From Nocardioides eburneiflavus (GTDB lineage: Bacteria > Actinomycetota > Actinomycetes > Propionibacteriales > Nocardioidaceae): 64,000 nt of DNA. Below, piece after piece: positions 27,141 to 36,175 of the stretch; positions within the stretch are counted from its first letter, which is position 1, and every line of letters starts with the position of its first letter. Under the pieces are notes generated by a model that was given only the letters and a program-made list of their open reading frames with translations, did no database searches and had not been told where the DNA came from. Made by a program: the position numbers and the translations under genes. The stretch is taken from NCBI RefSeq assembly GCF_004785795.1, contig NZ_SRRO01000001.1:3224001-3288000 (forward strand), written 5' to 3'.

Positions 27141-28247
27141 GTGCACCGGCTTCAACGAGTACTGGACCGCCTGGTCGACCGGGTGGACACACCCTTTCCG
27201 ATCGTGCTGGCGGACGTCATCCAGCGCAACATCGACCGGATGCAGGCCTTCGCGGCCGAGCGGGGTCTGGACGTGCGTCCGCACGTCAAGACCCACAAGT
27301 GCATCGAGATCGGCCGGCGCCAGCTCGAGGCGGGGGCGGTGGGGATCACCGCCGGCAACGTGGGTGAGGCCGAGGTGTTCGCCGGCGCGGGCTTCGACGA
27401 CATCTTCCTGGCCTACCCGGTGTGGCCCTCGGGCACCAAGGGGGAGCGGATCCGCGAGCTGGCCCGGACCACGAGCCTGCGGGTCGGCGTGGACAACGCC
27501 GCGGCGATCGAGGCGCTGGCCGACGCGATGGGCGACGAGCCGGAGCGGCTCCAGGTCGTCATCGAGGTCGACTGCGGTGCCCGCCGCTCCGGAGCCCCGC
27601 CGGAGGCCGCCGGCGATCTCGCCCAGGCCGCCCGCAAGCGTGGACTGGTGCCGGCCGGGGTCTTCACCTATCCCGGGCACGGCAGTTCCGGTCCTGGTTC
27701 GCGGGAGCCGGCCGCGCAGGACCAGGAGGCCGCGCTCACCACCGCCGTACGCAGCCTGAAGAGCGTGGGGATCACCCCGGAGGTGGTCTCTGCCGGGTCG
27801 ACCCCGACGGTGGCGTACGCGACGAGCAGCGTGATCACCGAGATCCGGCCCGGCGAGTACGTGTTCTGCGACCTGAACAACACCCGTCTCGGTGCGTGCG
27901 AGGAGGACCAGATCGCCCTGTTCGTGGCCGCGACGGTGGTCAGCGACTGGGTGCCGGACCAGGTCATCCTCGACGTCGGGACCAAGGCGATGGGCCGCGA
28001 GGGCACCCCGGAGAAGGGCTACGGCGGCGTCGCGGGGAGGAAGGCGGTGCTGGCGAAGCTCAACGAGTACCACGGGTTCCTCGCGGTGCCCGGCGGCGAG
28101 GAGCGGCCGAGCGTGGGCACCGTGGTCCCGGTGGTGCCCAACCACGTGTGCCCGGTGGTGGCCAGCTTCGAGGAGCTGCTGGTCACCGACTCCAAGGGCA
28201 CGACGCTGGAGCGGTGGGAGGTCGCCGCCCGGGGACGCCTCAGCTGA
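27141..28247 (+). CDS. D-serine dehydratase/D-threonine aldolase-like PLP enzyme (copy A)
   Basis: 368 aa, fold type III (alanine-racemase barrel). The N-terminal barrel has the PLP lysine K50 in RPHVKTHKC. The C-terminal beta domain has the metal motif H335-V-C337 in PNHVC. Known DSD1-type D-serine dehydratases coordinate zinc with a His-x-Cys pair, whereas D-threonine aldolases use His-x-Asp; this points to dehydratase chemistry but does not prove it. GTG start with TGAGGAG upstream. Placed between RidA and an SDR. A beta-hydroxy D-amino acid is the likely substrate. Confidence 0.87.
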   Translation: MHRLQRVLDRLVDRVDTPFPIVLADVIQRNIDRMQAFAAERGLDVRPHVKTHKCIEIGRRQLEAGAVGITAGNVGEAEVFAGAGFDDIFLAYPVWPSGTKGERIRELARTTSLRVGVDNAAAIEALADAMGDEPERLQVVIEVDCGARRSGAPPEAAGDLAQAARKRGLVPAGVFTYPGHGSSGPGSREPAAQDQEAALTTAVRSLKSVGITPEVVSAGSTPTVAYATSSVITEIRPGEYVFCDLNNTRLGACEEDQIALFVAATVVSDWVPDQVILDVGTKAMGREGTPEKGYGGVAGRKAVLAKLNEYHGFLAVPGGEERPSVGTVVPVVPNHVCPVVASFEELLVTDSKGTTLERWEVAARGRLS

Positions 28248-28306
28248 CCCTGCGACGACTGCCTGCATCCATTCCCCTTGAACCACCAACCCCAGGAGAA
28301 GACTGA

Positions 28307-29041
28307 ATGAGACTCGAGAACCTCACCGCGCTGATCACCGGCGCCAGCAGCGGGATCGGCGAGGCGGTGAGCTCGCACTTCCGCCGCGAGGGCGCGCGGC
28401 TGCTGCTGACCGGTCGCCGCGAGCAGCTCGACACCGTCCAGCCCGAGGACGTGTACGTCCCCGGAGACCTCAACGACGAGGCGTTCGTCGCCTCCTTGGC
28501 CAAGCAGGCCAAGGAGTCCTTCGGCACCGTCGACGTGGTCGTGCTCAACCACGGACTGCAGGCCGGCGGCCCGCTGACCGAGATGTCCTACGAGGACGCG
28601 CGGGACGTGCTGCACAGCAACCTGCTCAGCTCGTTCCTGGTGATGAAGCACTTCGCCCCGCTGATGCCGGAGTCGGGAGGCTCCTTCGTGCTCGTCGGGT
28701 CCCGGCTCGGCATCGTCGGCAAGCCGGAGGAGGTGCTGTACTCCGCGGCCAAGGGCGGCCTGATCATGCTCGCCAAGGGCGCCGCGATCGAGTGGGCCCC
28801 GCGCAACATCCGGGTCAACGTGGCCGCACCCGGCCTGACCATGACCCCGGTCGTCGAGTCGAACATCCAGCGCCGGCCCGACCCGGAGGCCTACCGCCGA
28901 CAGCGCGAGTCCCAGATCCCGCTACAGCGCCTCGCCACCCCCGAAGAGATCGCCGACGCCGTCCTCTTCCTCGCCTCCTCGGAGTCCTCCTACATCACCG
29001 GAGCCGTCCTCCCCATCGACGGCGGATACACCGCCTTCTAG
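28307..29041 (+). CDS. SDR-family oxidoreductase (copy A)
   Basis: 244 aa. N-terminal [20 protein letters not shown] binds the nucleotide. The catalytic serine region is [11 protein letters not shown]; Tyr and Lys are in YSAAKGG; the C-terminus is [16 protein letters not shown]. It is shorter between the first strands than many SDRs. It ends the RidA-dehydratase-SDR cassette, which recurs at 58390-60823 with high similarity. It would oxidise a hydroxyl or reduce the keto acid made by the preceding enzymes. Confidence 0.9.
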   Translation: MRLENLTALITGASSGIGEAVSSHFRREGARLLLTGRREQLDTVQPEDVYVPGDLNDEAFVASLAKQAKESFGTVDVVVLNHGLQAGGPLTEMSYEDARDVLHSNLLSSFLVMKHFAPLMPESGGSFVLVGSRLGIVGKPEEVLYSAAKGGLIMLAKGAAIEWAPRNIRVNVAAPGLTMTPVVESNIQRRPDPEAYRRQRESQIPLQRLATPEEIADAVLFLASSESSYITGAVLPIDGGYTAF

Positions 29042-29051
29042 AACCCGGTAG

Positions 29052-29141
29052 CAGCACGTGCCATGCGAAGTCAGCAACCAAGAACTCGGCGACCACATCG
29101 CCGCAATCGAGCAGGCAGTCGCCGAGGAGGCGCACCAATGA
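29052..29141 (+). pseudogene. 3' tail of a lost aminotransferase gene
   Basis: Between the SDR stop and the ALDH start the frame reads NQELGDHIAAIEQAVAEEA and stops at 29139-29141. The stop overlaps the ALDH ATG (ATGA). The aminotransferase at 5388-6662 ends in DDELIQFLDAIDHVLSAKEA with the same spacing and the same ATGA overlap to its ALDH. I read this as the last codons of an equivalent gene whose 5' part was replaced by the RidA-SDR cassette. A GTG at 29058 gives at most a 27-residue peptide. Confidence 0.6.
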
Positions 29142-30622
29142 GCACCTTGACCAACAACCACACCCTCATTGCCGCGGATGCGGCCGCCGTCGCACTCGCG
29201 GACCGCGTCATTGCGGGCCTTGGCCTGCCGGGCGACGGCATCGAGGTCGAGGACCCCGCCACGAGCGAGCGCATCGCCTTCATCGAAGACATCCACGTCG
29301 ACGGAGCCCTGCAGGCGGTCGCGACCGCCCATGAGGCAGGTCGTTCCTGGGCTCGCACGACCCCACGCCAGCGTGCTGACGTGCTGCACGCATGGCACGC
29401 GCTGCTCGTCGAGCACACCGAGGACCTGGCCCACCTCATCAGCCGCGAGATGGGCAAGCCCCTGGCGGAGGCGCGAGGTGAGGTCAAGTACGGAAGCGAC
29501 TTCGTGCGCTGGTACGCCGAGGAGGCAGTGCGTCCCGCCGGCAACTTCCGCGAGGCACCCGACGGCGGCGCGAGCATCGTCACCCGCCGCGCCCCAGTCG
29601 GACTCGCGGTGCTCATCACGCCGTGGAACTTCCCGCTCGCGATGGCCACTCGCAAGATCGCGCCCGCGCTCGCCGCCGGCTGTCCGTCGGTCATCAAGCC
29701 CGCCAACCTGACCCCTCTCACCACGATCTTCGCAGTGGAGCTCGCGCGCCGCGCGGGCGTGCCTGCCGACCTCGTTCAGGTCGTGACCACCTCGAACGCC
29801 TCGCAGTTCAGCGAGGCCGTGCTGCGCGACGAGCGCGTGCGGAAGGTGTCGTTCACCGGCTCCACCGAGGTCGGGCGCACGCTGCTGCGGCTTGCTTCTG
29901 ACACGGTGCTGCGCTCCTCGATGGAGCTCGGCGGCAACGCCCCGCTGATCGTCTTCGACGACGCGGACCTCGACCGGGCGATCGAGGGGACGATGGCGGC
30001 GAAGCTACGCAACGGCGGCCAGTCCTGCATCGGGGCCAACCGGATCTACGTCCAGAACGGCATCGCCGCCGCGTTCGCTGAGGGTCTGGCCGAACGCATC
30101 GGTGCTGTCGCGGTGGGGGCGGGTCTCGGATCGGGCACGGAGCTGGGTCCGCTCATCGACGACCGCGCCGTTCGGCAGATGCGCGCCTTCACCAACGATG
30201 CCGTCGCGCGGGGCGCCGAGCTGCTCACGGGTGGCACCGAGCTGGGGCCCGTGGGTCACTTCTTCGCTCCGACGGTGCTCGACCGGGTGCCACCGGACGC
30301 CGAGGTCGCGTGCACCGAGATCTTCGGACCGATCGCGGCCATCCAGCGCTTCGACTCCGAGGCCGAGGTGGTCGCACGCGCGAACGCGACCGAGTTCGGC
30401 CTCGCCGGATACGTGTTCAGCGAGAACATCGACCGGGCACTCAACGTCGCCGACCGCCTCGAGACGGGCCTGGTCGGCATCAACCAGGGAGTGCCCTCCA
30501 ACGCGGCCGCTCCCTTCGGCGGCGTCAAGCAGTCGGGCCTGGGGCGCGAGGGCAGCAGCGAAGGGATGGAGGAGTACCAGTCGGTTCGCTTCTACAACAT
30601 CGCCCGCCGCGAGACACACTGA
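29138..30622 (+). CDS. NAD(P)-dependent aldehyde (semialdehyde) dehydrogenase
   Basis: 494 aa, complete. Catalytic Cys297 is in GGQSCIGANR; the base glutamate is in MELGGNAPL; the coenzyme loop is FTGSTEVGR. It is close to the ALDH at 6659-8161 along the whole length, so both came from one aminotransferase-ALDH module. ATG 29138 has GAGGAGG upstream. Likely oxidises a semialdehyde from amine degradation. An alcohol dehydrogenase gene follows after 3 bases, which suggests an alcohol-aldehyde-acid route. Confidence 0.92.
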   Translation: MSTLTNNHTLIAADAAAVALADRVIAGLGLPGDGIEVEDPATSERIAFIEDIHVDGALQAVATAHEAGRSWARTTPRQRADVLHAWHALLVEHTEDLAHLISREMGKPLAEARGEVKYGSDFVRWYAEEAVRPAGNFREAPDGGASIVTRRAPVGLAVLITPWNFPLAMATRKIAPALAAGCPSVIKPANLTPLTTIFAVELARRAGVPADLVQVVTTSNASQFSEAVLRDERVRKVSFTGSTEVGRTLLRLASDTVLRSSMELGGNAPLIVFDDADLDRAIEGTMAAKLRNGGQSCIGANRIYVQNGIAAAFAEGLAERIGAVAVGAGLGSGTELGPLIDDRAVRQMRAFTNDAVARGAELLTGGTELGPVGHFFAPTVLDRVPPDAEVACTEIFGPIAAIQRFDSEAEVVARANATEFGLAGYVFSENIDRALNVADRLETGLVGINQGVPSNAAAPFGGVKQSGLGREGSSEGMEEYQSVRFYNIARRETH

Positions 30623-30625
30623 GAC

Positions 30626-31642
30626 GTGCGCGCGACCACGATCCACGCCCCGGGCGACATCCGCCTCAGCGACGTACCCGACCCGGCGTTGTCGGCCCCC
30701 ACGGACGCCATCGTGAAAGTGGTCGCAGGCGCGATCTGTGGCTCGGACCTCTGGCCGTACCGCGGTGCGAAGGCAATCACCTCCGGAGCGACCGTCGGCC
30801 ACGAGTGCGTCGGCGTGGTCGAGGAGATCGGGGGAGAGGTGCGGGACTTCCGCCCGGGCGACTTCGTCATCGTGCCGTTCGTCCACTGCGACAACACCTG
30901 CGCCCACTGCCGTGCCGGTGTCCAGTCCGCCTGCGTCAACGCCGGACACACGCGGAGCGGTCAGGGGGAGTACGCCGTCGTCACGCAGGCAGACGGCAGC
31001 CTGGTGAAGACCCGCGGCGTGCCGCACGCCGACCTGGTGCCGTCGCTCCTGACGCTCACGGACGTGATGGCCACGGGCTGGCATGCCGCTGTGTCCGCGG
31101 GCGTGCGTCCGGGCAGCACTGCCGTCGTCGTAGGCGACGGCGCAGTGGGGCTCTGCGCGGTGATCGCCGCGGCACGCATGGGCGCGGAGAAGGTCGTGGT
31201 GCTGTCACGCCACGAGCCACGCCAGCAGCTGGCCCGCGCGTTCGGCGCCACCCATGTGGTCGCCGACCGCGGCGACGCCGCGATCTCCGCTGTCGAGGAG
31301 ATCACCGACGGGATCGGGGCAGACGCGGTGCTGGAATGCGTCGGCACCGCCGAAGCGTTGACCACGGCCCGCCGTGCAGCACGTCCGGGGGCCATCGTCG
31401 GGTACGTCGGTGCTGGCCACGGGGTCGAGATGCCGGTGCGTCCCATGTTCGAGAAGAACGTGGGGCTCGTCGGCGGGATGGCGCCGGTGCGCCGGTACCT
31501 TCCGGACCTCCTCGACCTGGTGCTCGAGGGGGCCATCGACCCGGGGCGGGTGTTCGACCTGACCCTCCCGCTCGACAAGGTGGCGGAGGGATACCGCGCG
31601 ATGCACGAACGTCGCGCGATCAAGGTGCTGCTGCAACCCTGA
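30626..31642 (+). CDS. Zinc-dependent alcohol dehydrogenase (MDR family)
   Basis: 338 aa. The catalytic zinc site is in GAICGSDLWPY and GHECVGVVEEIG. A structural-zinc-like cysteine cluster C-D-N-T-C-A-H-C follows, and the Rossmann motif is VVVGDGAVGLCAV. It would interconvert an alcohol and an aldehyde or ketone with NAD(P). GTG start 3 bases after the ALDH stop, thus the same transcript. Threonine/sorbitol-dehydrogenase-like relatives also fit; the substrate is not evident. Confidence 0.9.
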   Translation: MRATTIHAPGDIRLSDVPDPALSAPTDAIVKVVAGAICGSDLWPYRGAKAITSGATVGHECVGVVEEIGGEVRDFRPGDFVIVPFVHCDNTCAHCRAGVQSACVNAGHTRSGQGEYAVVTQADGSLVKTRGVPHADLVPSLLTLTDVMATGWHAAVSAGVRPGSTAVVVGDGAVGLCAVIAAARMGAEKVVVLSRHEPRQQLARAFGATHVVADRGDAAISAVEEITDGIGADAVLECVGTAEALTTARRAARPGAIVGYVGAGHGVEMPVRPMFEKNVGLVGGMAPVRRYLPDLLDLVLEGAIDPGRVFDLTLPLDKVAEGYRAMHERRAIKVLLQP

Positions 31643-31825
31643 GCCGAACGCGGGGCTTCCAGACGGACCGCTGGTCAACATGCACGGTGCGCACTTCTAC
31701 CGGTGCCGGATGACTAGATGGCCGCCAAGATCGCCTACCGCAAGGGCATTCGGAGCTAGTTCTCCGGTCGGTCGGCCAAACGTCTGAGCGACCCTCGGTG
31801 GCGCGATCGTGCACCTCGGAGATCA

Positions 31826-32320
31826 CTAGCTCGGCAACACGAGCGATCGTTCGGGCGTCTGGTTGAGCACCAGCAGCGTGCGGACGCTGCCGATCCCGGG
31901 AATCCGCCCCCGCAGCTCTTCGGTGACGAAGCGCTGCAAGTGCTCGACGTCGCGCAGTCTCACGAGCAAGAGGAGGTCGACCTCGCCCGCAAGGTCTGCG
32001 GCGTACTCGACCTCGTCCATTGCCTCGAGTATCGGCAGCATCGACGACCACGTCTTCCAGTTGTCCGGGGTGGACCGGATCAGGACCACGGCGCTGACGC
32101 CCAGCCCAACACGCTTCGGGTGGACGGTGACCGTCAGGGCAGTGATGATGCCCTCCTCGCGGAGGCGCGCCAGTCGTGCGTAGGCCGTGGCCCGCGAGAC
32201 GCCGGCCGCATCGCTCAGGGTGCCGATCGGCGCACGGGCGTCCGCCTGCAAGGCACGCAGGAGGGCTAGGTCGATCTCGTCGACCGGACGAGGTGCTGGT
32301 TCGGAGTTCTGGTTCGACAT
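31826..32320 (-). CDS. Lrp/AsnC-family transcriptional regulator
   Basis: 164 aa. Winged HTH at residues about 15-65 (LSDAAGVSRATAYARLARLR) followed by the RAM ligand domain (TPDNWKTWSSMLPILE, EVDLLLLVRLRDVEHLQRFV). It binds amino acids and controls their metabolism. It is convergent with the alcohol dehydrogenase gene; the 183 bases between hold a CGTCTGA motif like that in the 26266 palindrome. A broken fragment of the same N-terminus lies at 40387-40458. The probable target is the 26590 operon. Confidence 0.9.
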   Translation of the reverse strand: MSNQNSEPAPRPVDEIDLALLRALQADARAPIGTLSDAAGVSRATAYARLARLREEGIITALTVTVHPKRVGLGVSAVVLIRSTPDNWKTWSSMLPILEAMDEVEYAADLAGEVDLLLLVRLRDVEHLQRFVTEELRGRIPGIGSVRTLLVLNQTPERSLVLPS

Positions 32321-32882
32321 CGGCGACCACCTGTGGGGGATTCATTGGGATTTGGTGCCCGAGCGGTCCTGAACATCGGTAAGTGCGACGTTCGAATTGA
32401 CGAATCGCCCCTTCGCCGCGGCGGAGCCCCGTCGGACGATCTGGTGCTCTGTCAGTCCAATCTCGCTAGATCGTATCGATCAGTCGGCATGAGGCGCCCG
32501 CTGGACTCGTACTGGGGCCTGAGCCTAGACCTAGGTCGGCGCTGCTGCCTAGCCTGCGGCGACGTGGATCGCGCTTTTGAGGGAGTCGGCTGTGACTGCA
32601 CGATCGACCGCCGTTTTGGTTCGAAGCAACGAGCGTGGTCAACGGTCTTGAGCAGGAGACCCCGATGAGCGCGGCCGCAACCGCCCTCGGAGCGCCGCTC
32701 TGGGGCACCGGACTGAACAGGTCGCTGTGCGTGCTCCAACAGGCCCAGCCGCGAGCCCTAGACGGTATGACGTGACCCCTTCGGCGTGATGGGGTTGCGG
32801 GCCGGGGCCTCACTCACAAGATTCGTGGGTTACCGAGCAGGGGCTGCCTGCTCGGCCTATCCGACAATTGTGGGAGGCCCCG
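32321..32882. other. Intergenic region before the insertion element
   Basis: 562 bases with no convincing gene. A 36-codon frame from ATG 32665 (upstream CAGGAGA, stop at 32773-32775) begins MSAAATALGAPLWGTGLNRS, which could be the start of a gene cut by the insertion element. A perfect inverted repeat CCGAGCAGG-N5-CCTGCTCGG at 32832-32854 lies close before the transposase. Confidence 0.3.
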
Positions 32883-33971
32883 GTGTTTACCGAGCGTACG
32901 AGTGTTGGGCTCGACGTGCACGCCCGATCTGTCGCAGCAGCGGCGATCGATGGCGTCACGGGCGAGCTGTTCCAGACGAAGCTGACCCCGTCCTATGAGC
33001 ATGTCGAGTCGTGGCTGGTCGGCTTGCCGGGATCGGTGGCGGTGGCCTACGAGGCCGGGCCGACCGGTTTCGGGCTGTACCGGCACCTGACCGCTGCCGG
33101 TATCCGGTGCGAGGTCCTCGCGCCGTCGAAGCTGCAGAAACCGGCGGGTGATCGGGTCAAGACCGACGCCAAGGACGCCATCCATCTCGCCAAGCTCCTG
33201 CGCCTCGACGAGATCACGACGGTGTCGATCCCGACCCCGGACCAGGAAGCCGCTCGCAACCTGGTCCGGGCCCGGGAGGACTGCCGCGCCGATCTGATGC
33301 GGGCCCGGCACCGGCTCTCGAAACTGCTGCTGCGCCACGGCATCGTCTACTACGGCGGCCAGGCGTGGACCGGCAAGCACGACATCTGGCTGCGCCACGA
33401 GGCGCTTCCCCAGCTGACCGCGCCCGCGACCCGGCTGACCTTCGACAACGACTACGAGGCCGTGCTCGCAGTGAAGGCCCGACGGAACCGGCTCGACGCC
33501 GCGATCGAGGAGATGGCCGCCGACTCGGAGTTCACCCCCGTCGTGCGCCGGCTCGGCTGTCTGCGTGGGGTCAGCACCCTGACCGGGTTCGGGCTCGCGG
33601 TCGAGATTGGTGACTGGCACCGGTTCACCGGCAACTCCATCGGCACCTTCGTCGGTCTCACCCCCACCGAGCACTCCTCGGGGGAGTCGAAGAACCGCGG
33701 GTCGATCACCAAGACCGGCAACGGCCACGCGCGCCGGCTCCTGGTCGAGGCCGCCTGGCACCACCGCGCCCGCTACCTGGTCGGGAAAGCTCTGCGCGAC
33801 CGCTGGGACCTGGCCCCAGCCCAGGCACGGGTCCGCGGCGATGAGGGCAACCGTCGTCTGCACCAGCGGTGGGTGAAGTTCATCGACCGCCGTAAGACCC
33901 ACAACGTCGCCAACGTGGCCATCGCTCGCGAGCTGGCCGGCTGGTGCTGGTCCCTGGCCGTCATGGACTAA
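32883..33971 (+). CDS. IS110-family transposase
   Basis: 362 aa. The N-terminal RuvC-like DEDD domain shows VGLDVHARS (first Asp, D11), YEAGPTGFGLYR (Glu) and KTDAKDAIHLAKLL (Asp pair). The C-terminal Transposase_20 part has LGCLRGVSTLTGFGLAVEI and the serine region TPTEHSSGESKNRGSITKTG. The GTG at 32883 follows GGGAGG; an in-frame TTG at 32868 is weaker. The frame is intact, so the element may be active. IS110 enzymes are now known to be guided by an RNA from the element's non-coding end. Confidence 0.93.
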   Translation: MFTERTSVGLDVHARSVAAAAIDGVTGELFQTKLTPSYEHVESWLVGLPGSVAVAYEAGPTGFGLYRHLTAAGIRCEVLAPSKLQKPAGDRVKTDAKDAIHLAKLLRLDEITTVSIPTPDQEAARNLVRAREDCRADLMRARHRLSKLLLRHGIVYYGGQAWTGKHDIWLRHEALPQLTAPATRLTFDNDYEAVLAVKARRNRLDAAIEEMAADSEFTPVVRRLGCLRGVSTLTGFGLAVEIGDWHRFTGNSIGTFVGLTPTEHSSGESKNRGSITKTGNGHARRLLVEAAWHHRARYLVGKALRDRWDLAPAQARVRGDEGNRRLHQRWVKFIDRRKTHNVANVAIARELAGWCWSLAVMD

Positions 33972-34195
33972 CACCCCACGATCTGCTTCGTCGCCAACCA
34001 CACCTGGTGGCAGCGCGTGGAGCGACCCGCGATTCACCTATGAGCAGTCCGGCGCACGCCGGGCGACGCTCGCCCCTAGACACGCGAAAACGCTCCAGCC
34101 GAAACCCCGTCTTGCGGTACCCAACCCGCGAATATCAGTCTGACCCGCGCGTCGCGAAGACACGCTCGCCAAGGCGAGGACGACGACGAAGCAAG
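33972..34195. other. Non-coding right arm of the IS110 element
   Basis: About 220 bases after the transposase stop have no open frame of note. In one IS110 subgroup the guide (bridge) RNA is encoded downstream of the transposase and in the other upstream, so either this arm or 32780-32882 could hold it. No homology can be checked here. Confidence 0.35.
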
Positions 34196-34233
34196 AGGCG
34201 CCCGCCCCGCAACCAACGGGGACGGGCGCCTCG
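34196..34233. terminator. Strong hairpin, right arm of IS110 element
   Basis: GAGGCGCCCGCCCCG pairs with CGGGG-A-CGGGCGCCTC, a stem of 15 bp with one bulged A and a loop of about seven bases. It could terminate the transposase transcript or form part of the element end. Confidence 0.6.
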
Positions 34234-34336
34234 CCATGCCCCTTGACAGAAGGCACCTACATATCAGATGAACTGCGGGACATCAGCCGTCATACCCCTT
34301 GATCTGTCCGAAGTTTCCGCGTCTCACCACAACTTT

Positions 34337-34363
34337 GTCCAGCGCCAGTTCGAAACTCTGGAC
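34337..34363. promoter_or_regulatory. Inverted repeat upstream of orphan binding protein
   Basis: GTCCAG and CTGGAC flank a 15-base centre containing AGTT-CGA-AACT, so two nested palindromes share nearly one axis. It lies 110 bases before the lipoprotein start and is a candidate operator. No T-run follows. Confidence 0.45.
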
Positions 34364-34472
34364 TCCTATTGGGCGTAGGCCTAACTTCGAAGTACCGGCG
34401 GGGGGTATGAAGAAGCAGGCGTGGAGAGTTCTCTTCTTCGCCACCCCGGTTCACAGGGACCAAGGAGCTCAC

Positions 34473-36005
34473 ATGGCACGAATTCGTTTGGCAGGCGGGA
34501 TCGCACTGCTAGCAGTGACCGCCTCTGCATGCGGCCTCGGGAATGACGATCGTCCGTCTGGCGCCGGCGATGGGGGCGGCCACCTGGTCTATGCCGAGCA
34601 TCTTCCGCCGGTGGCGGCGTGGGCTCTGGAGTCCAATGACGCGTTCACGCTAACCCGAGCCGGGTGCCTCGAGCCGCTCGTGCAGTCCGAGCTCGACGGG
34701 TCGCTCAGTGAGAAGCTGGCGACGTCGTGGGAGCAGGTTGAGCCCACGGCCTGGGAGTTCCAGCTGCGGGAGGATGTGCAGTTCCAGGACGGCACGCCCA
34801 TGGACGCCGACGCGGTAGTCGGAGCACTCACCCACGTGCTGGAGGCGAAGACGCCGGCACGCTCCTTCAACGCCGAGGTCATCTCCGGTGTGGAGGCGGT
34901 GGACGAGAGCACGATCCGGATCGAGACCAAGCAGCCTGACGTTCTGCTTGCCTATCGGATGGCCAGCCCGAACACCGGCATCCTGGCCCCGAAGGCCTAT
35001 GAGGGCGAGCAGATCGACATCGAGGGCACCTGCACGGGTCCCTTCGAAGTGGTCGAGGAGAACTCCCAGCAGTCGCTCACCCTGGAGCGCAATGAGACCT
35101 ACTGGGGCGGAACCCCCGCGCTTGCCACCGCAGAGATCAGGTTCATCGTCGACGGTGAGGTCCGGGCGACGCAGCTGCAAGCCGGCGAGGTCGACATTGC
35201 GCCGTACCTGCCGGTGGCCCACCTGACACAGCTCGAGGGCAACGACGACCTTGCAGTGACTACGACGGAGCAGCCCCGGACCACGGCCATGATGCTGAAC
35301 AACTCCCGGCCACCGTTCGATGACCCCTTGGTGCGTCAGGCGATCCAGAGGGCGATCGACACCCAAGCCATCGCCGACAGCATCTATGAAGGCGTGATGA
35401 GTCCAGCGATCGGACCGTTCGCGCCAGACCAGCCTTGGGCACCGCAAGACGTCTCTCCAGTGTCACCGGATCTGGACGAGGCCCGGCGTTTGCTCGATGA
35501 GGCGGGGGTCGATCCCAGCGCCCTGTCCTTTCAGCTGATGGCCTACGTCTCGCGCCCGGAGTTCCCCGATGTTGCCGCGGTCATCCAAGATCAGCTCGGA
35601 CAGCTCGGCATCGAGGTGAAGATCCGGTCCGGTGATGCCGCCACGTTCGAACCCGAATGGCTTGCCGGGGACTACGACGCGGCGCTGCTCTCGCGTGGTT
35701 ACCTACTCGATGTCGGTGATCCGGCGGGATATCTGGCCGCCGACTACACCTGCGCCGGGAGTTACAACGTCGCGCACTACTGCGACGAAGAGACCGACAC
35801 TCAGGTCAACCAAGCCCTGCAGAACGAAAACCAGGGCGCGAGGTACGAGACCTACCGCAGCCTCGCTCAGAAGCTGCAGTCCGAGGCGGTCAACGTGTTC
35901 CTCGTGCACGAGTCCGGGGTGGTTGGCGCCACGACGAGCGTCGAGAACTTCGAGCAGCATCCCCTGAACTTCTACGTCTTCACCAAGGACCTCGATGTCA
36001 GTTGA
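34473..36005 (+). CDS. Family 5 substrate-binding lipoprotein, orphan
   Basis: 510 aa. Lipobox A17-S-A-C20 after a hydrophobic signal; then the OppA/DppA fold with LREDVQFQDGTPMDADAV and NNSRPPFDDPLVRQAIQRAI. It matches the lipoprotein at 24490-26022 from end to end, but no permease or ATPase genes are beside it. It may present a related ligand to the 20364-24390 transporter. The start at 34473 has AAGGAG upstream; the open frame extends 5' without signal character. It lies next to the insertion element. Confidence 0.92.
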   Translation: MARIRLAGGIALLAVTASACGLGNDDRPSGAGDGGGHLVYAEHLPPVAAWALESNDAFTLTRAGCLEPLVQSELDGSLSEKLATSWEQVEPTAWEFQLREDVQFQDGTPMDADAVVGALTHVLEAKTPARSFNAEVISGVEAVDESTIRIETKQPDVLLAYRMASPNTGILAPKAYEGEQIDIEGTCTGPFEVVEENSQQSLTLERNETYWGGTPALATAEIRFIVDGEVRATQLQAGEVDIAPYLPVAHLTQLEGNDDLAVTTTEQPRTTAMMLNNSRPPFDDPLVRQAIQRAIDTQAIADSIYEGVMSPAIGPFAPDQPWAPQDVSPVSPDLDEARRLLDEAGVDPSALSFQLMAYVSRPEFPDVAAVIQDQLGQLGIEVKIRSGDAATFEPEWLAGDYDAALLSRGYLLDVGDPAGYLAADYTCAGSYNVAHYCDEETDTQVNQALQNENQGARYETYRSLAQKLQSEAVNVFLVHESGVVGATTSVENFEQHPLNFYVFTKDLDVS

Positions 36006-36175
36006 AGGCGGAACTTGCGCTGAGCAATGACCGACGCGGTCGGGAAGCTAGAAGGATCCCCGGCCACGTCGGACCACCGTGGCGCCTCCTGTTCGTAGGC
36101 GGCTAGTACCCGTTCCCGGACCGGACCAAGTAGTCCGCCGAGCCCGAGCCACCCAATCTCGAGGAAGGCTCACAT

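Larger units (their letters stand above)
32832..34233 (+). mobile_element. IS110-family insertion element (ends approximate)
   Basis: One DEDD transposase gene is flanked by non-coding arms with strong hairpins: CCGAGCAGG/CCTGCTCGG on the left and a 15-bp stem at 34196-34233 on the right. IS110 elements lack long terminal inverted repeats, so I cannot place the exact ends. It sits beside an orphan binding-protein gene and a duplicated Lrp fragment, so it may have taken part in the rearrangements. Confidence 0.75.
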
